This document shows positions 44,137 through 52,944 of a stretch of DNA of 64,000 nucleotides, one piece after another; the first letter of the stretch is position 1; each line of letters starts with the position of its first letter. This DNA is from Hyalangium versicolor (GTDB lineage Bacteria; Myxococcota; Myxococcia; Myxococcales; Myxococcaceae). Location of the stretch: NCBI RefSeq assembly GCF_020103695.1, contig NZ_JAHXBF010000004.1:1-64000 (forward strand), given 5' to 3'. The notes under the pieces were generated by a model. It was not told the origin of the DNA and did not search any database. It worked only from the letters and a program-made list of their open reading frames with translations. The position numbers were made by a program, and so were the translations under genes.

Positions 44137-45519
44137 CTATGGCACTTGGCCCTTCGCTGCCGGAGGTAGCACGGGCGCTGCTCCCACGGACCGACGGTTC
44201 TCTTTGCGCGGTCGTTCACTGCTCGTCGGCAGCGGAGCCACCAACTCCTCTTCACCGCCGGAGGGACCACTGTCCGCTCCAGGTCTTGTCTCGGAGTTCG
44301 TGGTTACCGTCGCCCCTGATGGCGACTCGGCGGTCACGACAGCCGCTGATGGTGGTTGCGAAGAGCTCGGGGGCTTCACAGAACCCACCGTCTCCGTGGA
44401 CGGAGAAGGCTGTGCCACCTTCGGATCGCGTGCGAGTCTCCATGCGGCCAGCCCGGCGGCCACGAGTCCCAAGGTTGTCACCACCCCCAGGGCAGCTCCC
44501 GCCTTCGTAAAAGAGAGCGCCATCGGCAACCGCGCCCGCGATGACTCGCTGGACCCTTGGGCGAACGAAGCCCTCGGCCGCTTCGTGCCAGCCGGAGTCA
44601 CGCAGAAGCTACCGGACTGTTCCTGCACATAGCCCGCGAGCGAGGACGGCCCCGCCAACAGCCCCGTTCCCAGTGCCACCGCCTCCAGCTCCTCGCGCAT
44701 GGCCGCTGCGTCGGGGTAACGGTCCTCGGGACGCACCTGCAGTGCCCGCCCCACCACGACATAGAACCCTCTCGGCAGCCCGGGACACACTCGCTCCAAC
44801 GGAGCCCACCTGCCCTTCACCAGCCACGCGTGACGCTCGGAGACATGGCTGTTGGCTTCCAGCGGCGTCGCTCCCGACGCGAGCTGGTACAACGTCACGC
44901 CCAGCGAGAACAGGTCACTGCGCCCGTCCAGCCTGCGCCCCATCGCCTGCTCCGGAGAGAAGTAGCCCGCCTTGCCCTTCGTCGTTCCAACGTGCGTGAG
45001 GTTGCGGTTGGTGGCGGCCTTCGCGATGCCAAAGTCGATGAGCTTCAGTGTCCCGTTGGGTGCCAGCAGGATGTTCTGCGGCGACACATCCCGGTGGACC
45101 AGCCCCCCGTTCGCATGCGCTGCCTCCAACGCGGCGCAAGTGAGGATGCCCACCGCCAGCAGCCCCTCATCCGTGAGCCGCTCGCCGCGCGAAAGCAGCG
45201 TCCGCGACACCGTGGACAGGGACACGCCCGGCACCAACTCCATCGCCATATAAAGGAGTCCGTCCACCTCTCCCACCTCGTAGAAGTGAACGATGTTGGG
45301 GTGGCTCAGCGTGCAGGCCGTGCGCACCTCATCCAGGAACATCTCCCGGAAGTCCGCGGACCCCGAGTACTCCGACCGGATGATCTTGAGCGCCACCGGC
45401 CGCGAGATGTCCCCCACCAGCGACTGCTCCGCTCGATAGACCTCCGCCATGCCGCCCTGAGCAATGAGGCGGGAGACACGATACCGGCCAATCACAGTGC
45501 CAGGTTCGAGTGAGGACAC
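44137..45519 (-). CDS. Transmembrane Ser/Thr protein kinase with atypical HRDVSPQN loop
   Basis: 460 residues. The kinase domain has AQGGMA (20-25), K45 (VALKII), HRDVSPQN, DFG (LIDFGIA) and GYFSPEQ. The usual catalytic-loop Lys (HRDxKxxN) is Ser, and the first Gly of the loop is Ala. I recall HRDVSPxN as a frequent variant of myxobacterial kinases, so it need not be dead. A membrane segment lies near 345-365, followed by a Ser/Pro-rich, low-complexity tail without a recognisable sensor. The gene is transcribed away from the DUF2804 gene's end with a 99-bp gap on the same strand. Confidence 0.88.
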   Translation of the reverse strand: MSSLEPGTVIGRYRVSRLIAQGGMAEVYRAEQSLVGDISRPVALKIIRSEYSGSADFREMFLDEVRTACTLSHPNIVHFYEVGEVDGLLYMAMELVPGVSLSTVSRTLLSRGERLTDEGLLAVGILTCAALEAAHANGGLVHRDVSPQNILLAPNGTLKLIDFGIAKAATNRNLTHVGTTKGKAGYFSPEQAMGRRLDGRSDLFSLGVTLYQLASGATPLEANSHVSERHAWLVKGRWAPLERVCPGLPRGFYVVVGRALQVRPEDRYPDAAAMREELEAVALGTGLLAGPSSLAGYVQEQSGSFCVTPAGTKRPRASFAQGSSESSRARLPMALSFTKAGAALGVVTTLGLVAAGLAAWRLARDPKVAQPSPSTETVGSVKPPSSSQPPSAAVVTAESPSGATVTTNSETRPGADSGPSGGEEELVAPLPTSSERPRKENRRSVGAAPVLPPAAKGQVP

Positions 45520-45618
45520 GATCGACCCGGGAGCCTAGCCAGGGCCCATCCCCACCCCCAGCCCACCCAAGGAGTATGCCCCCGTGCAGCCACCTCGGCG
45601 CCTGACGCGCCGCGAGGC

Positions 45619-46692
45619 TCACCAGAGCATGTCCTGCTCCTCGGTGACTCCGGGCAAGCTGACCAGCGTGTACGTACGGCCCGCAGCGCGCACCGTGCCC
45701 TCGAAGAGCCCCACCGGCTGCGCGAAGTGGCTCACCACCAGCCGCAGGTCCTTCTCATCCCGGTGCACGTAGATGGGCTTGAAACGCAGATCCACCGAGC
45801 CATCCGCCGTCGTTACCCGCCACGGATCCAGCAACTCCTTCGGATCGTACTCGAAGCGCGCGGGCGGCAGCGGGTAGAGCCTGTCTCCCACCCACAGCCC
45901 GTTCTCGTTGTGGCCCGCGCTCTCGTTGAAGCCCTCCGCGAAGTTGAACCCCACCGGAGTCCCATCCGCCAGCCGGCCCGCCGCGAAGGCCCAGCGCCAC
46001 GAGGTGTGCCGCGCCAGGTAGCCCTGCGTGTAGTCCAGCCCGCCCACGCCTCCATCCATTCGGAAGCGCTTCCCACCGGCCTCCAGGCTGCCCAACGCCA
46101 GCAGCCCTCCGCGCTTCTGCGTCACGTTCACCAGCCCGTCCTGCTCCACCGGCGCAATCAGCGTGAGCGCGGGAGGCCCGCCCGCCACCAGCAATTCCCC
46201 CCGCCACTGGAAGGACTGGAGGCTCCCCGTCCGCACACGGCTGACGTCCACCTCCAACTGGTAGCGCTCGTCCTCCTCGCCCCGCCGAGCCGACAGTCGG
46301 CCTCCCAGCGTCCGGAAGGAAGCGGTCAGCCCGGCGCCTGGCCGATCGCTTACCTCCACCAATGGCCCAGGCGCCCCCAGGAAGCTCACGTCGCACAGGG
46401 GCCGCCGCTCCTGCAGGTCCACCGCGATGGCAAAGGCGCTCGAGGTGTAGCCCAGGTCCACCACCGCGAAGATGGCCGCCACCTCGGGAGTGGCCGCGAA
46501 CGTGTAGAGCCAGCGCTTGCGCTTCAGCAGCCGAGCCGCCTTCGCCAGCGCCCAGCGCCCCTGGAGCCGGCCGAGATCCACTTCGGGCAGCTCACCCTGG
46601 TACTTGCCGAAGCGTGGCTCCCCCTGGCTCGTGGCGATGGAGTTCGGCACAGGGGGCAGCGGCATCTCTCGCTCGGGTGTCATCCCCCTCAT
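45619..46692 (-). CDS. DUF2804 family protein
   Basis: 357 residues, cytoplasmic. KYQGELPEVDLGRLQGRWALAKAARLLKRKRW opens the family; the middle holds GGVGGLDYTQGYLARHTSWRWAFAAG, and the end carries DPWRVTTADGSVDLRFKP. DUF2804 proteins have a lipocalin-like two-barrel layout, as in hydroxyneurosporene-synthase relatives; the reaction is unknown. The starts at 46692 and 46683 are both possible. It lies downstream of the DUF2378 gene on the same strand. Confidence 0.8.
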   Translation of the reverse strand: MRGMTPEREMPLPPVPNSIATSQGEPRFGKYQGELPEVDLGRLQGRWALAKAARLLKRKRWLYTFAATPEVAAIFAVVDLGYTSSAFAIAVDLQERRPLCDVSFLGAPGPLVEVSDRPGAGLTASFRTLGGRLSARRGEEDERYQLEVDVSRVRTGSLQSFQWRGELLVAGGPPALTLIAPVEQDGLVNVTQKRGGLLALGSLEAGGKRFRMDGGVGGLDYTQGYLARHTSWRWAFAAGRLADGTPVGFNFAEGFNESAGHNENGLWVGDRLYPLPPARFEYDPKELLDPWRVTTADGSVDLRFKPIYVHRDEKDLRLVVSHFAQPVGLFEGTVRAAGRTYTLVSLPGVTEEQDMLW

Positions 46693-46768
46693 TGTGGAGA
46701 GTTACCCGCCCGCACGCCACGAAACCCGTGCATGGAGGATCGATCCCGGACAGAGCAGCCCCCAAGGA

Positions 46769-47338
46769 CTACCAGGTGATGTGCAGATCGAAACTGATGG
46801 GCGCGCTCTGTGTCACGCGGACGTTCGGAGTGACGCGCGTCATCCGAAGGCCCTCCTCGAGCAGGCCTCGGAGGAAGAAGGGCGACAGGCCCACGCCCGT
46901 GCGGAACTCCATGCGGAACTGGCGCTCCGACACCTGCACGGCGTTCACGAGGATGGGAGAAGAGTCGAACCGCAGGTGCTCCGGGAACTTCTTGAGGAAG
47001 CGCGCGGGCCCCAGCAGCGGCAGGCTCACCGACACCACCCGGCCCAGCACCGTCTGCGAGAAGCCCTGCGCGAAGTGCTGGCCCAGCCGGCGCCGTCCCT
47101 CCTCCACCGTCATCCCCGGGTAGAAGTGGCGGCAGGCGAGATCCAGGCACTGGCGGAACAAGGCCAGCGGGTACTGCGGCAGCAGATCATCTCGATCGAA
47201 CCCCGCTTCACGCATGTCCGCCTCAAAGGCCTCGTTGCGCGGCAACCCGTGCACGAACAGGCCTTCGAAGAGAATCGCGCGCGTCATGGGCTCGACCCCC
47301 AACGGGGGCGGAGTCAACGGGCTCGCTCTTTTCTGCAT
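46769..47338 (-). CDS. DUF2378 (TIGR02265) family protein, Myxococcales-restricted
   Basis: 189 residues, the normal family length from ATG 47338. AILFEGLFVHGLP near residue 22, then DLACRHFYPGMTVEEGRRRLGQHF, GFSQTVLGRVV and RFLKKFP are the recurring blocks of this family. Function unknown. It is a good taxonomic marker because the family is known mainly from Myxococcales. Same strand as the ABC transporter, 80 bp downstream of it. Confidence 0.85.
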   Translation of the reverse strand: MQKRASPLTPPPLGVEPMTRAILFEGLFVHGLPRNEAFEADMREAGFDRDDLLPQYPLALFRQCLDLACRHFYPGMTVEEGRRRLGQHFAQGFSQTVLGRVVSVSLPLLGPARFLKKFPEHLRFDSSPILVNAVQVSERQFRMEFRTGVGLSPFFLRGLLEEGLRMTRVTPNVRVTQSAPISFDLHITW

Positions 47339-47418
47339 GGCCTGAAGACTCACACCAAATTGACTTGGAGTAAAAGTCCCGACCTGCAAAGACAACCCCT
47401 CACGTTGGAAGCAGCGCG

Positions 47419-48591
47419 TCACGAACGGCCGAAGATGATGCGCTCCTGGCTCAGCAGCCGCGTGGTGAGCATCAGGCACAAGGCCGCCGCCGCGATGCAC
47501 CCCAGCGCTCCGAGGAGGAACGGCAGCGGGCCGACGGCCTGGCCTCGCATCACCTCACCCACCAGGAGTTGTTGGCTGAAGATGGGAATCACATACATCC
47601 AGGTCTGGCTCTGGATGGGAGAGACAGCCAGCAGCATGCCGGGCACCATGGGCAGGAGCAGCAGCAATTGGATGTATGTCTGTGCTTCCTTGAAGGAGCG
47701 CGCGTAGGTGGACACGAGCATCTGTCCGGCCGAGGCCACCAACGCGAGCGGCACCACGGTGGCGAGCATGCCGAGCACCGCCGTCACGTCGAAGCGCGCC
47801 TTCACGCCCAGGTCCTGAAGGGGTACGTGGCTGGCGGCCAGGAGGAAGGCCGTGAGGCACACGCCGATGGCCACCCATGCGAGCACCACGGTGGTGAGCC
47901 ACTTGCCGACCACCACCGCGCCGCGGTGCACGGGATTGATGAGCAGGGGCTCGAGCGAACCGCGCTCCCGCTCTCCGGCCATGGCGTCGATGGCCACGTT
48001 CATCCCGCCCATGAAGGCGGCGAAGACGAGGAAGATGGGGATCATGTTGAGGATGTTGGCGGCCATGCGCTCGGGGGTGGCGAGATCCACCTCGTCCACG
48101 CGCACAGGCGTGGCCAGCTCGGGCGAGACGCCTCGGGCGAAGAGCCGCTGGGCTCCCAGCATGCCGGAGTAGCCCTGGAGCAGGGAGTTCAGGCGCTGGA
48201 CGGTGGAGCGGGCCTGGTTGCGCGAGTTGTCCACCACCAGTTGCACCGAAGCGGTGTGCCCCGAGGTGAAGTCCTTGCCGTAGTCCTCGGGGATGATGAG
48301 CACGGCGTCCAGCTCGCCGGCCTGGATGAGCGCCTCGTAATCCGGGGGTGTGTCCTTGAGGATGGCGCCATGACGCTGAAGAAAGGACATGAGGCTGGGA
48401 GCGTGCTCGCGCCCGATAACAGAGATCTCCAGCAGCTTGCCTTCACGGAACCACGAGGCCATCAGCGTGAACATGACGGCGAAGATGACCGGGCCGATGA
48501 GCGGACCCGCGAGCGCGCTCATCACGGAGCGTCTGTCTCTCAGGTGGTCCTTCATCTCCTTGCGGAAGACGGTGGCGATGAGCCTCCTCAT
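47419..48591 (-). CDS. ABC-2 type exporter permease, NatB-like
   Basis: 390 residues. One membrane helix lies near the N terminus (30-48), followed by a large external domain (about 50-185) and five or more helices in the second half. This is the layout of NatB/ABC-2 permeases; MAGERERGSLEPLLINPVHR is a typical cytoplasmic loop. ATG 48591 overlaps the stop of the ATPase gene by 4 bases, so the two subunits are coupled. Substrate unknown; sodium or drug export is typical of the family. Confidence 0.88.
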   Translation of the reverse strand: MRRLIATVFRKEMKDHLRDRRSVMSALAGPLIGPVIFAVMFTLMASWFREGKLLEISVIGREHAPSLMSFLQRHGAILKDTPPDYEALIQAGELDAVLIIPEDYGKDFTSGHTASVQLVVDNSRNQARSTVQRLNSLLQGYSGMLGAQRLFARGVSPELATPVRVDEVDLATPERMAANILNMIPIFLVFAAFMGGMNVAIDAMAGERERGSLEPLLINPVHRGAVVVGKWLTTVVLAWVAIGVCLTAFLLAASHVPLQDLGVKARFDVTAVLGMLATVVPLALVASAGQMLVSTYARSFKEAQTYIQLLLLLPMVPGMLLAVSPIQSQTWMYVIPIFSQQLLVGEVMRGQAVGPLPFLLGALGCIAAAALCLMLTTRLLSQERIIFGRS

Positions 48592-49322
48592 TGCATCAAC
48601 CCCTGATCAGTGCCGATGACGGACACGAAGGCTTCCTCGAGGCTCTCCTTGCCGGTGCGAGTGCGCAGCTCGTCCGGGCTGCCCTCGGCCACGACGCGGC
48701 CTCGGGCGATGACGACGATGCGATCGCACAGCGCGGCCACCTCCTGCATGACGTGGCTGGAGAAGAGGACGCAGTGGCCCTGCTCCTTGAGGCGGCGAAT
48801 GAGGGTGCGCACCGCACGGGTGCTCATGACGTCCAGCCCGTTGGTGGGCTCGTCGAGCAGCACGTTGCGCGGGTTGTGCACGAGGGCACGGGCCAGGGCC
48901 ACCTTCATGCGCTCGCCCTGGCTGAAGCCTTCGGCGCGGCGGTTGGCGATGTCCTTCATGTCCAGCAGGGCGATCAGCTCGTCCACGCGCTTGTCGAGCG
49001 CCGCACCAGACAGACCGTGGAGTTCTCCGGCATAGCGGGCGTGCTCGCGGGCGGTGAGGCGGGGGTAGAGGCCACGAGCGTCCGGCAGCACACCAATGGC
49101 TCGGCGCACGTCCATGGGGCGCTCGGCGGCGTCGATGCCATCGACGAGAGCCGCGCCACGGTCTGGCTTGACGAGGGTGTAGAGCATCCGCAGCGTGGTC
49201 GTCTTGCCGGCGCCGTTGGGGCCGAGCAGCCCCGTGACGACGCCGTCCGCGGCGGCGAAGGACACATCCTCCACCGCCGTCACCGCACCGAAGCGCTTGT
49301 GAAGGTTGCGCACTTCAATCAT
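48588..49322 (-). CDS. ABC transporter ATP-binding protein, NatA-like
   Basis: 244 residues. Walker A GPNGAGKTT (34-42), Q-loop region VLPDARGLYPRLTARE, signature FSQGERMKVALARAL, Walker B VLLDEPTNGLD and the switch His in FSSHVM are all present. The permease gene overlaps downstream. The TAP-like hydrolase gene ends 13 bp upstream, so the three genes are probably one transcript. Confidence 0.92.
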   Translation of the reverse strand: MIEVRNLHKRFGAVTAVEDVSFAAADGVVTGLLGPNGAGKTTTLRMLYTLVKPDRGAALVDGIDAAERPMDVRRAIGVLPDARGLYPRLTAREHARYAGELHGLSGAALDKRVDELIALLDMKDIANRRAEGFSQGERMKVALARALVHNPRNVLLDEPTNGLDVMSTRAVRTLIRRLKEQGHCVLFSSHVMQEVAALCDRIVVIARGRVVAEGSPDELRTRTGKESLEEAFVSVIGTDQGLMQ

Positions 49323-49335
49323 CGAGTGCTCCCAA

Positions 49336-50850
49336 TCAAGGTACCGGGCCCGCGAACGAGATGAAGAAGGGAGGGCGCGTCAGGTCCGTGCTGCACCCGG
49401 GCTTCAACCCTTCGAGACTCCCCTTCGTCACGAAGTCCGCCATCAACGCCTGCACACACCCCAGCACCATCGTGTTGTGCCCCACCCCGGGCACCACCAC
49501 GTGCATGCTGTTCGACAGCGTCTTCTTCGCCTCTTCTCCCCACGAGGGCGGCGTCACCGGATCCAGCTCGCCGGACAGCAACAACGTGGGCACCGAGGAC
49601 ACCACCGGATTCCGATAGCCCTCCGGCACCGTGCCTCGCGGCCACACCTTGCACGGCTCCAGCATGTTGCGGACCATCTGCCCGCCGAACCACGTCCCCG
49701 CCGCCTCGCGGTCAATCGCCTCATCGGTGATGAAGGGCGCGTCCTCCGCGCACACCACCGAGAAGAACATCCCGTGGCTGATCGCGTCGCTCATCCCGCC
49801 CGACACCCCCTGGCTCAGCGCCACGAACGGTGTCCAATCCCCCTTTGTCGCCCGATCCAGCATCAGCGGCACCAGCGTCGCGATCTCCGGCATGTACAAC
49901 TGCCCGAACACCATCTGCAGGAACGCGCTCCGAGACAGGGTGATCTCCTCCGGCACTCCCGTCAGCGGATGCTGCACGCTTACCTTCACCGGAGCCTTCC
50001 CCATCTGCTCCACCATCGCCTGCACCCGGGAACGCAGCTCGGGGAACGCCTTGGCACAGCTCGCGTCCTGCGCGCAGTGCTCGAACAGCATGTCCAACGC
50101 CCGCTGCCCATCCCGAGGCATGTCCAGCGGCAGGTACAACCCCATCGGCGCCACCCCATCCAACACCACCGTGCGCACGTGCTCCGGATGCTGTCTCAGG
50201 TACACCAGCGCCGCCCGCGTCCCGTAAGAGATGCCCCACAGGTTCAGCTTCTCGTAGCCCAGCGCCGCCCGGACCTCGTCCAGGTCATCCATCGCGATGG
50301 GCGTGGTGTACAGCCGTGGATCCGCGTCGTACCCCGCAAGGCACTTCTTGAAGACATCCTCCCGGTACGCGTCGTCGAACTTCGCCGCCAGCCCCTCGCC
50401 CACCAAATCCGGGTGGCACGCCAACGGGTTGGACGCCCCCGTCCCTCGCTGGTCCACCAGCACGATGTCCCGGTTCCGGTGCAGCCGATCCACCAACTTC
50501 AGGACCGGCACCTCCGTGGCCGCCTGCCCCGGCCCCCCCGCCAGCAACACCAGCGGATCCGGCTCGGCCGTGGCCGCCAGCGCCGGCACCACCACCACCC
50601 GCAGCGGCACCTTCCGCCCCTGCTTCGCCACCCGATCCTCGAAGACTTCGTATGTGCCGCAAAGAGTCTGGTACTCGATGCCCTCCACCCGGCACGAGCT
50701 CAGGTTCACTCGCCGTTCAGCCTGTTGCCCGCCGCTGCGGCTGCAAGCGCTGGCAAGCGCCACCCCCGCAATCAGCAGCACCGCGAGCCCCGAGCCCCTC
50801 TGCCCTCTCCGCACCTGGAGTGGATCCAGGTTGGAAGTATCTCCCGACAC
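49336..50850 (-). CDS. Secreted alpha/beta hydrolase (TAP-like aminopeptidase family)
   Basis: 504 residues. A lipoprotein signal ends near ASAC. LLAGGPGQAA carries the oxyanion HGGPG-like motif, DQRGTGAS follows, and the nucleophile elbow is GISYGT. Late in the protein SGELDPVTPP and GVGHNTM supply Asp and His. A TAP-like C-terminal block ends the protein. Relatives are proline-type aminopeptidases or tripeptidyl peptidases. I prefer GTG 50850 with GGAGG 6 bases upstream; ATG 50856 is immediately adjacent to that site. The ABC transporter genes follow after 13 bp. Confidence 0.85.
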   Translation of the reverse strand: MSGDTSNLDPLQVRRGQRGSGLAVLLIAGVALASACSRSGGQQAERRVNLSSCRVEGIEYQTLCGTYEVFEDRVAKQGRKVPLRVVVVPALAATAEPDPLVLLAGGPGQAATEVPVLKLVDRLHRNRDIVLVDQRGTGASNPLACHPDLVGEGLAAKFDDAYREDVFKKCLAGYDADPRLYTTPIAMDDLDEVRAALGYEKLNLWGISYGTRAALVYLRQHPEHVRTVVLDGVAPMGLYLPLDMPRDGQRALDMLFEHCAQDASCAKAFPELRSRVQAMVEQMGKAPVKVSVQHPLTGVPEEITLSRSAFLQMVFGQLYMPEIATLVPLMLDRATKGDWTPFVALSQGVSGGMSDAISHGMFFSVVCAEDAPFITDEAIDREAAGTWFGGQMVRNMLEPCKVWPRGTVPEGYRNPVVSSVPTLLLSGELDPVTPPSWGEEAKKTLSNSMHVVVPGVGHNTMVLGCVQALMADFVTKGSLEGLKPGCSTDLTRPPFFISFAGPVP

Positions 50851-50934
50851 GCGCATCCTCCATGAGTCCCGAAACCCACCGGGACTTACCACCCCAGGCC
50901 GCTGACCGCACCTCGTGCTAAGCCCTTGCTCACC

Positions 50935-51762
50935 ATGAAACGAACGAAACGAACGTTCCTTGTCCTCCTGGTCCTGTCGCTCGCCACCCTCACCGGCTGC
51001 GCCACGCTCAAGAAGCTCTTCAAGAAGCCGCGCGTCACCTTCAAGACGGCCCGCCTGTCCAACGCCTCGCTCTCGGATGCCACCGTGGACCTCGTCTACC
51101 AGGTGGAGAACCCCAACTCCTTCGGCCTGTCGCTCGCCAAGGTGGACTACGCCTTCTTCGTCGAGGGCAAGCAAGTTGTCGCCGGCAGCCCCAGCAAGGG
51201 CCTCCAGCTCAAGGCGAGGGACAGCAGCGAGCTCGTCTTCCCCGCCAACGTGAAGTTCGCGGACATCGTCCCCGTCGTGGAGACCTTCCTCACCAAGGAC
51301 GCGGCCGCCTACAAGGCCCAGGGCAGCGTGGGCATCGACACTCCCATCGGCGTGCTCTCCTTCCCCCTCGAGACCGAGGGAACCTTCGAGATCCCCAAGC
51401 TTCCCAACGTCCAGTTCGAGGCGCCGCGCATCAGCAACATCTCCCTCACCAGCGCCACGGTGGAGTTCCCCCTCAACATCACCAACCGCAACAGCTTCCC
51501 GCTCCCCATCGCCGGGCTCGCGGGAGACCTCAAGGTGGCCGGCGCCAGCGTGGGCACCCTCTCCACCGGCAACCTGGGCGCGCTGGATGGCAAGGGCACC
51601 CGGCAGGTGACGCTCCCGCTGCAGATCAACTTCGCCCGCGCCGCCTCCGCCGCCACGGCGCTGCGCTCGGGCAACGCCCAGGTCACCTGGAACGCCCACG
51701 TCACCTCGGGCACCCAGAACCTGCCCATCAACATCGGCCAGCTGCTCAACTTCAAGCGCTGA
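50935..51762 (+). CDS. LEA type 2 (LEA14/WHy-like) lipoprotein
   Basis: 275 residues. A lipoprotein signal ends at LTGC (Cys22). Two LEA2/WHy-like beta domains follow, each with a conserved (V/L)xNPNSFGL or (I)TNRNSFPL element: VYQVENPNSFGLSLAKVDYAF (about 58) and FPLNITNRNSFPLPIAGLAG (about 182). Such domains occur in bacterial envelope proteins linked to stress tolerance; the function is not known here. ATG 50935 opens the signal peptide directly. It is divergent from the TAP-like hydrolase (84 bp). Confidence 0.85.
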   Translation: MKRTKRTFLVLLVLSLATLTGCATLKKLFKKPRVTFKTARLSNASLSDATVDLVYQVENPNSFGLSLAKVDYAFFVEGKQVVAGSPSKGLQLKARDSSELVFPANVKFADIVPVVETFLTKDAAAYKAQGSVGIDTPIGVLSFPLETEGTFEIPKLPNVQFEAPRISNISLTSATVEFPLNITNRNSFPLPIAGLAGDLKVAGASVGTLSTGNLGALDGKGTRQVTLPLQINFARAASAATALRSGNAQVTWNAHVTSGTQNLPINIGQLLNFKR

Positions 51763-51814
51763 CCGCGCCCTTCGAGAACGGGTGCGCTTTACCCTCCGGC
51801 TCGCGCTCTGCCAT

Positions 51815-51854
51815 GCTCGGGGCTTCCCCGAGCGATGTGGGGGCACGAGCCCCC
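51815..51854 (+). promoter_or_regulatory. Two tandem leader hairpins
   Basis: GCTCGGGG-ctt-CCCCGAGC (51815-51833) and GGGGGC-acga-GCCCCC (51839-51854) are both perfect. The first may end the LEA gene transcript; the second lies directly before the GGAGGA ribosome site of the next gene and could hide it. Confidence 0.45.
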
Positions 51855-51868
51855 GGAGGAACAACACG

Positions 51869-52309
51869 ATGAAGCGGATGTGGGTGGTGAGCGGCCTGAT
51901 GCTCGCGATGGTGGGCTGCTCTCGCATCGAGACCCGACCCGATCCCCAGGACGAGGACACCCTCTTTGGTTCCAACGTCCCGTTCATCAAGGCGCCCAAG
52001 GCAGATCGCTGCGCCGCCCACGGCAAGTCCTCGCTGCGCTCGTCCTGTGACGATGCCCGCTACCTGGGCACCGAGTACACCCGCCGGCTCTCCGTGGGGG
52101 ACGAGGTGTGCCTCGACGGCGGCTACGGCGATGAGCCAGGGCCCGCGTGCAAGGCCCGCGCGGCCGTCATCGACACCGGCCCCAACGGGGTGAAGCTGGA
52201 GATCCGCGGCGCCAAGCCGGACTCGCGCTGGTTCAAGTCCGAGATGCGACACGCCTGGTATGAGGAGGGCGCCCTGGTGGACCTCTACCTCGCCGAGCGG
52301 GGTTATTAA
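51869..52309 (+). CDS. Small lipoprotein of unknown function
   Basis: 146 residues. A short signal ends at MVGC (about Cys16). The mature protein is charged and has four further Cys (DRCAAH, SSCDDA, EVCLDGG, PACKAR), probably two disulfides. No family recognised. ATG 51869 has GGAGGA about 8 bases upstream. The EcsC-like gene follows after 5 bp, so they are likely co-transcribed. Confidence 0.75.
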   Translation: MKRMWVVSGLMLAMVGCSRIETRPDPQDEDTLFGSNVPFIKAPKADRCAAHGKSSLRSSCDDARYLGTEYTRRLSVGDEVCLDGGYGDEPGPACKARAAVIDTGPNGVKLEIRGAKPDSRWFKSEMRHAWYEEGALVDLYLAERGY

Positions 52310-52314
52310 GAGAC

Positions 52315-52944
52315 ATGGCCTTCTACGACTCCTTCGTCGCGCGCCTCCAGGCGCTCAAGCCCCCGTCCCCCGCCGATTTGAAGAAGCTGGCGGGTGCCAA
52401 GCTCTCCGACCTGGTGCTGCAGGAGATCGCCCGCTCGCGCGTGCGAGTCGCTGACCTGGAGAAGCGCTTCCCCTCGGCCCAACCGAAGGAGCTGGCCCAG
52501 CACCTCATCGAGGGAAAGAAGGCCCTGGCCGGCATGGCGGGCGGGGTGAGCGGCGTGTTCGGTCTCATCTCCGTGCCCGCGGACATGGTCTTCATGTCGT
52601 GGCTGCAGATCATCCTCCTGGTGGATCTGGCCACGCTCTACAAGGTGAACCTCAAGAGCGATCGGGCGCGGGGCGAGCTGTTGGATCTGTTCGGCTACGC
52701 CAATGGCCTGGGGCCCCTGCAGCGCTCGAGTCCCAAGGTGCTCGGCGGGCTGGCCGCGAAGCTGCTGGTCAAGGGTGGGTTGCCCACGCTGGGCCGGGCC
52801 ATGCCGCTGGTGGCTGCCCCCATCACCGCCTACCTGAACAACCAGCACGTCCAGGCCGTGGGAGATCAAGCCGTGCGCTTCTACGAAGGCTTCGACAAGG
52901 CTCATGCCAAGGCCCGGGGCGCGCGTGCCAAAAAGACCGGCTAA
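52315..52944 (+). CDS. EcsC-like family protein
   Basis: 209 residues. GMAGGVSGVFGLISVPADMVFMSWLQIILLVDLATLYKVNL is a hydrophobic stretch (about 72-112), with a second near 150-170. The order helix, G-rich turn, D and LLVDLA resembles EcsC proteins, which are membrane-associated and of unknown mechanism; the assignment is moderate. The basic tail is KARGARAKKTG. It starts 5 bp after the lipoprotein gene. Confidence 0.6.
   Translation: MAFYDSFVARLQALKPPSPADLKKLAGAKLSDLVLQEIARSRVRVADLEKRFPSAQPKELAQHLIEGKKALAGMAGGVSGVFGLISVPADMVFMSWLQIILLVDLATLYKVNLKSDRARGELLDLFGYANGLGPLQRSSPKVLGGLAAKLLVKGGLPTLGRAMPLVAAPITAYLNNQHVQAVGDQAVRFYEGFDKAHAKARGARAKKTG

Noticed and set aside
50851..52026. Long in-frame extension of the TAP-like hydrolase upstream of its signal peptide
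   Set aside because: It is antisense to the LEA2-like gene and would bury a good lipoprotein signal.
52904..52944. 41-bp overlap of the EcsC-like and next gene as functional coupling
   Set aside because: The downstream start is uncertain; a GTG at 52973 would remove the overlap.
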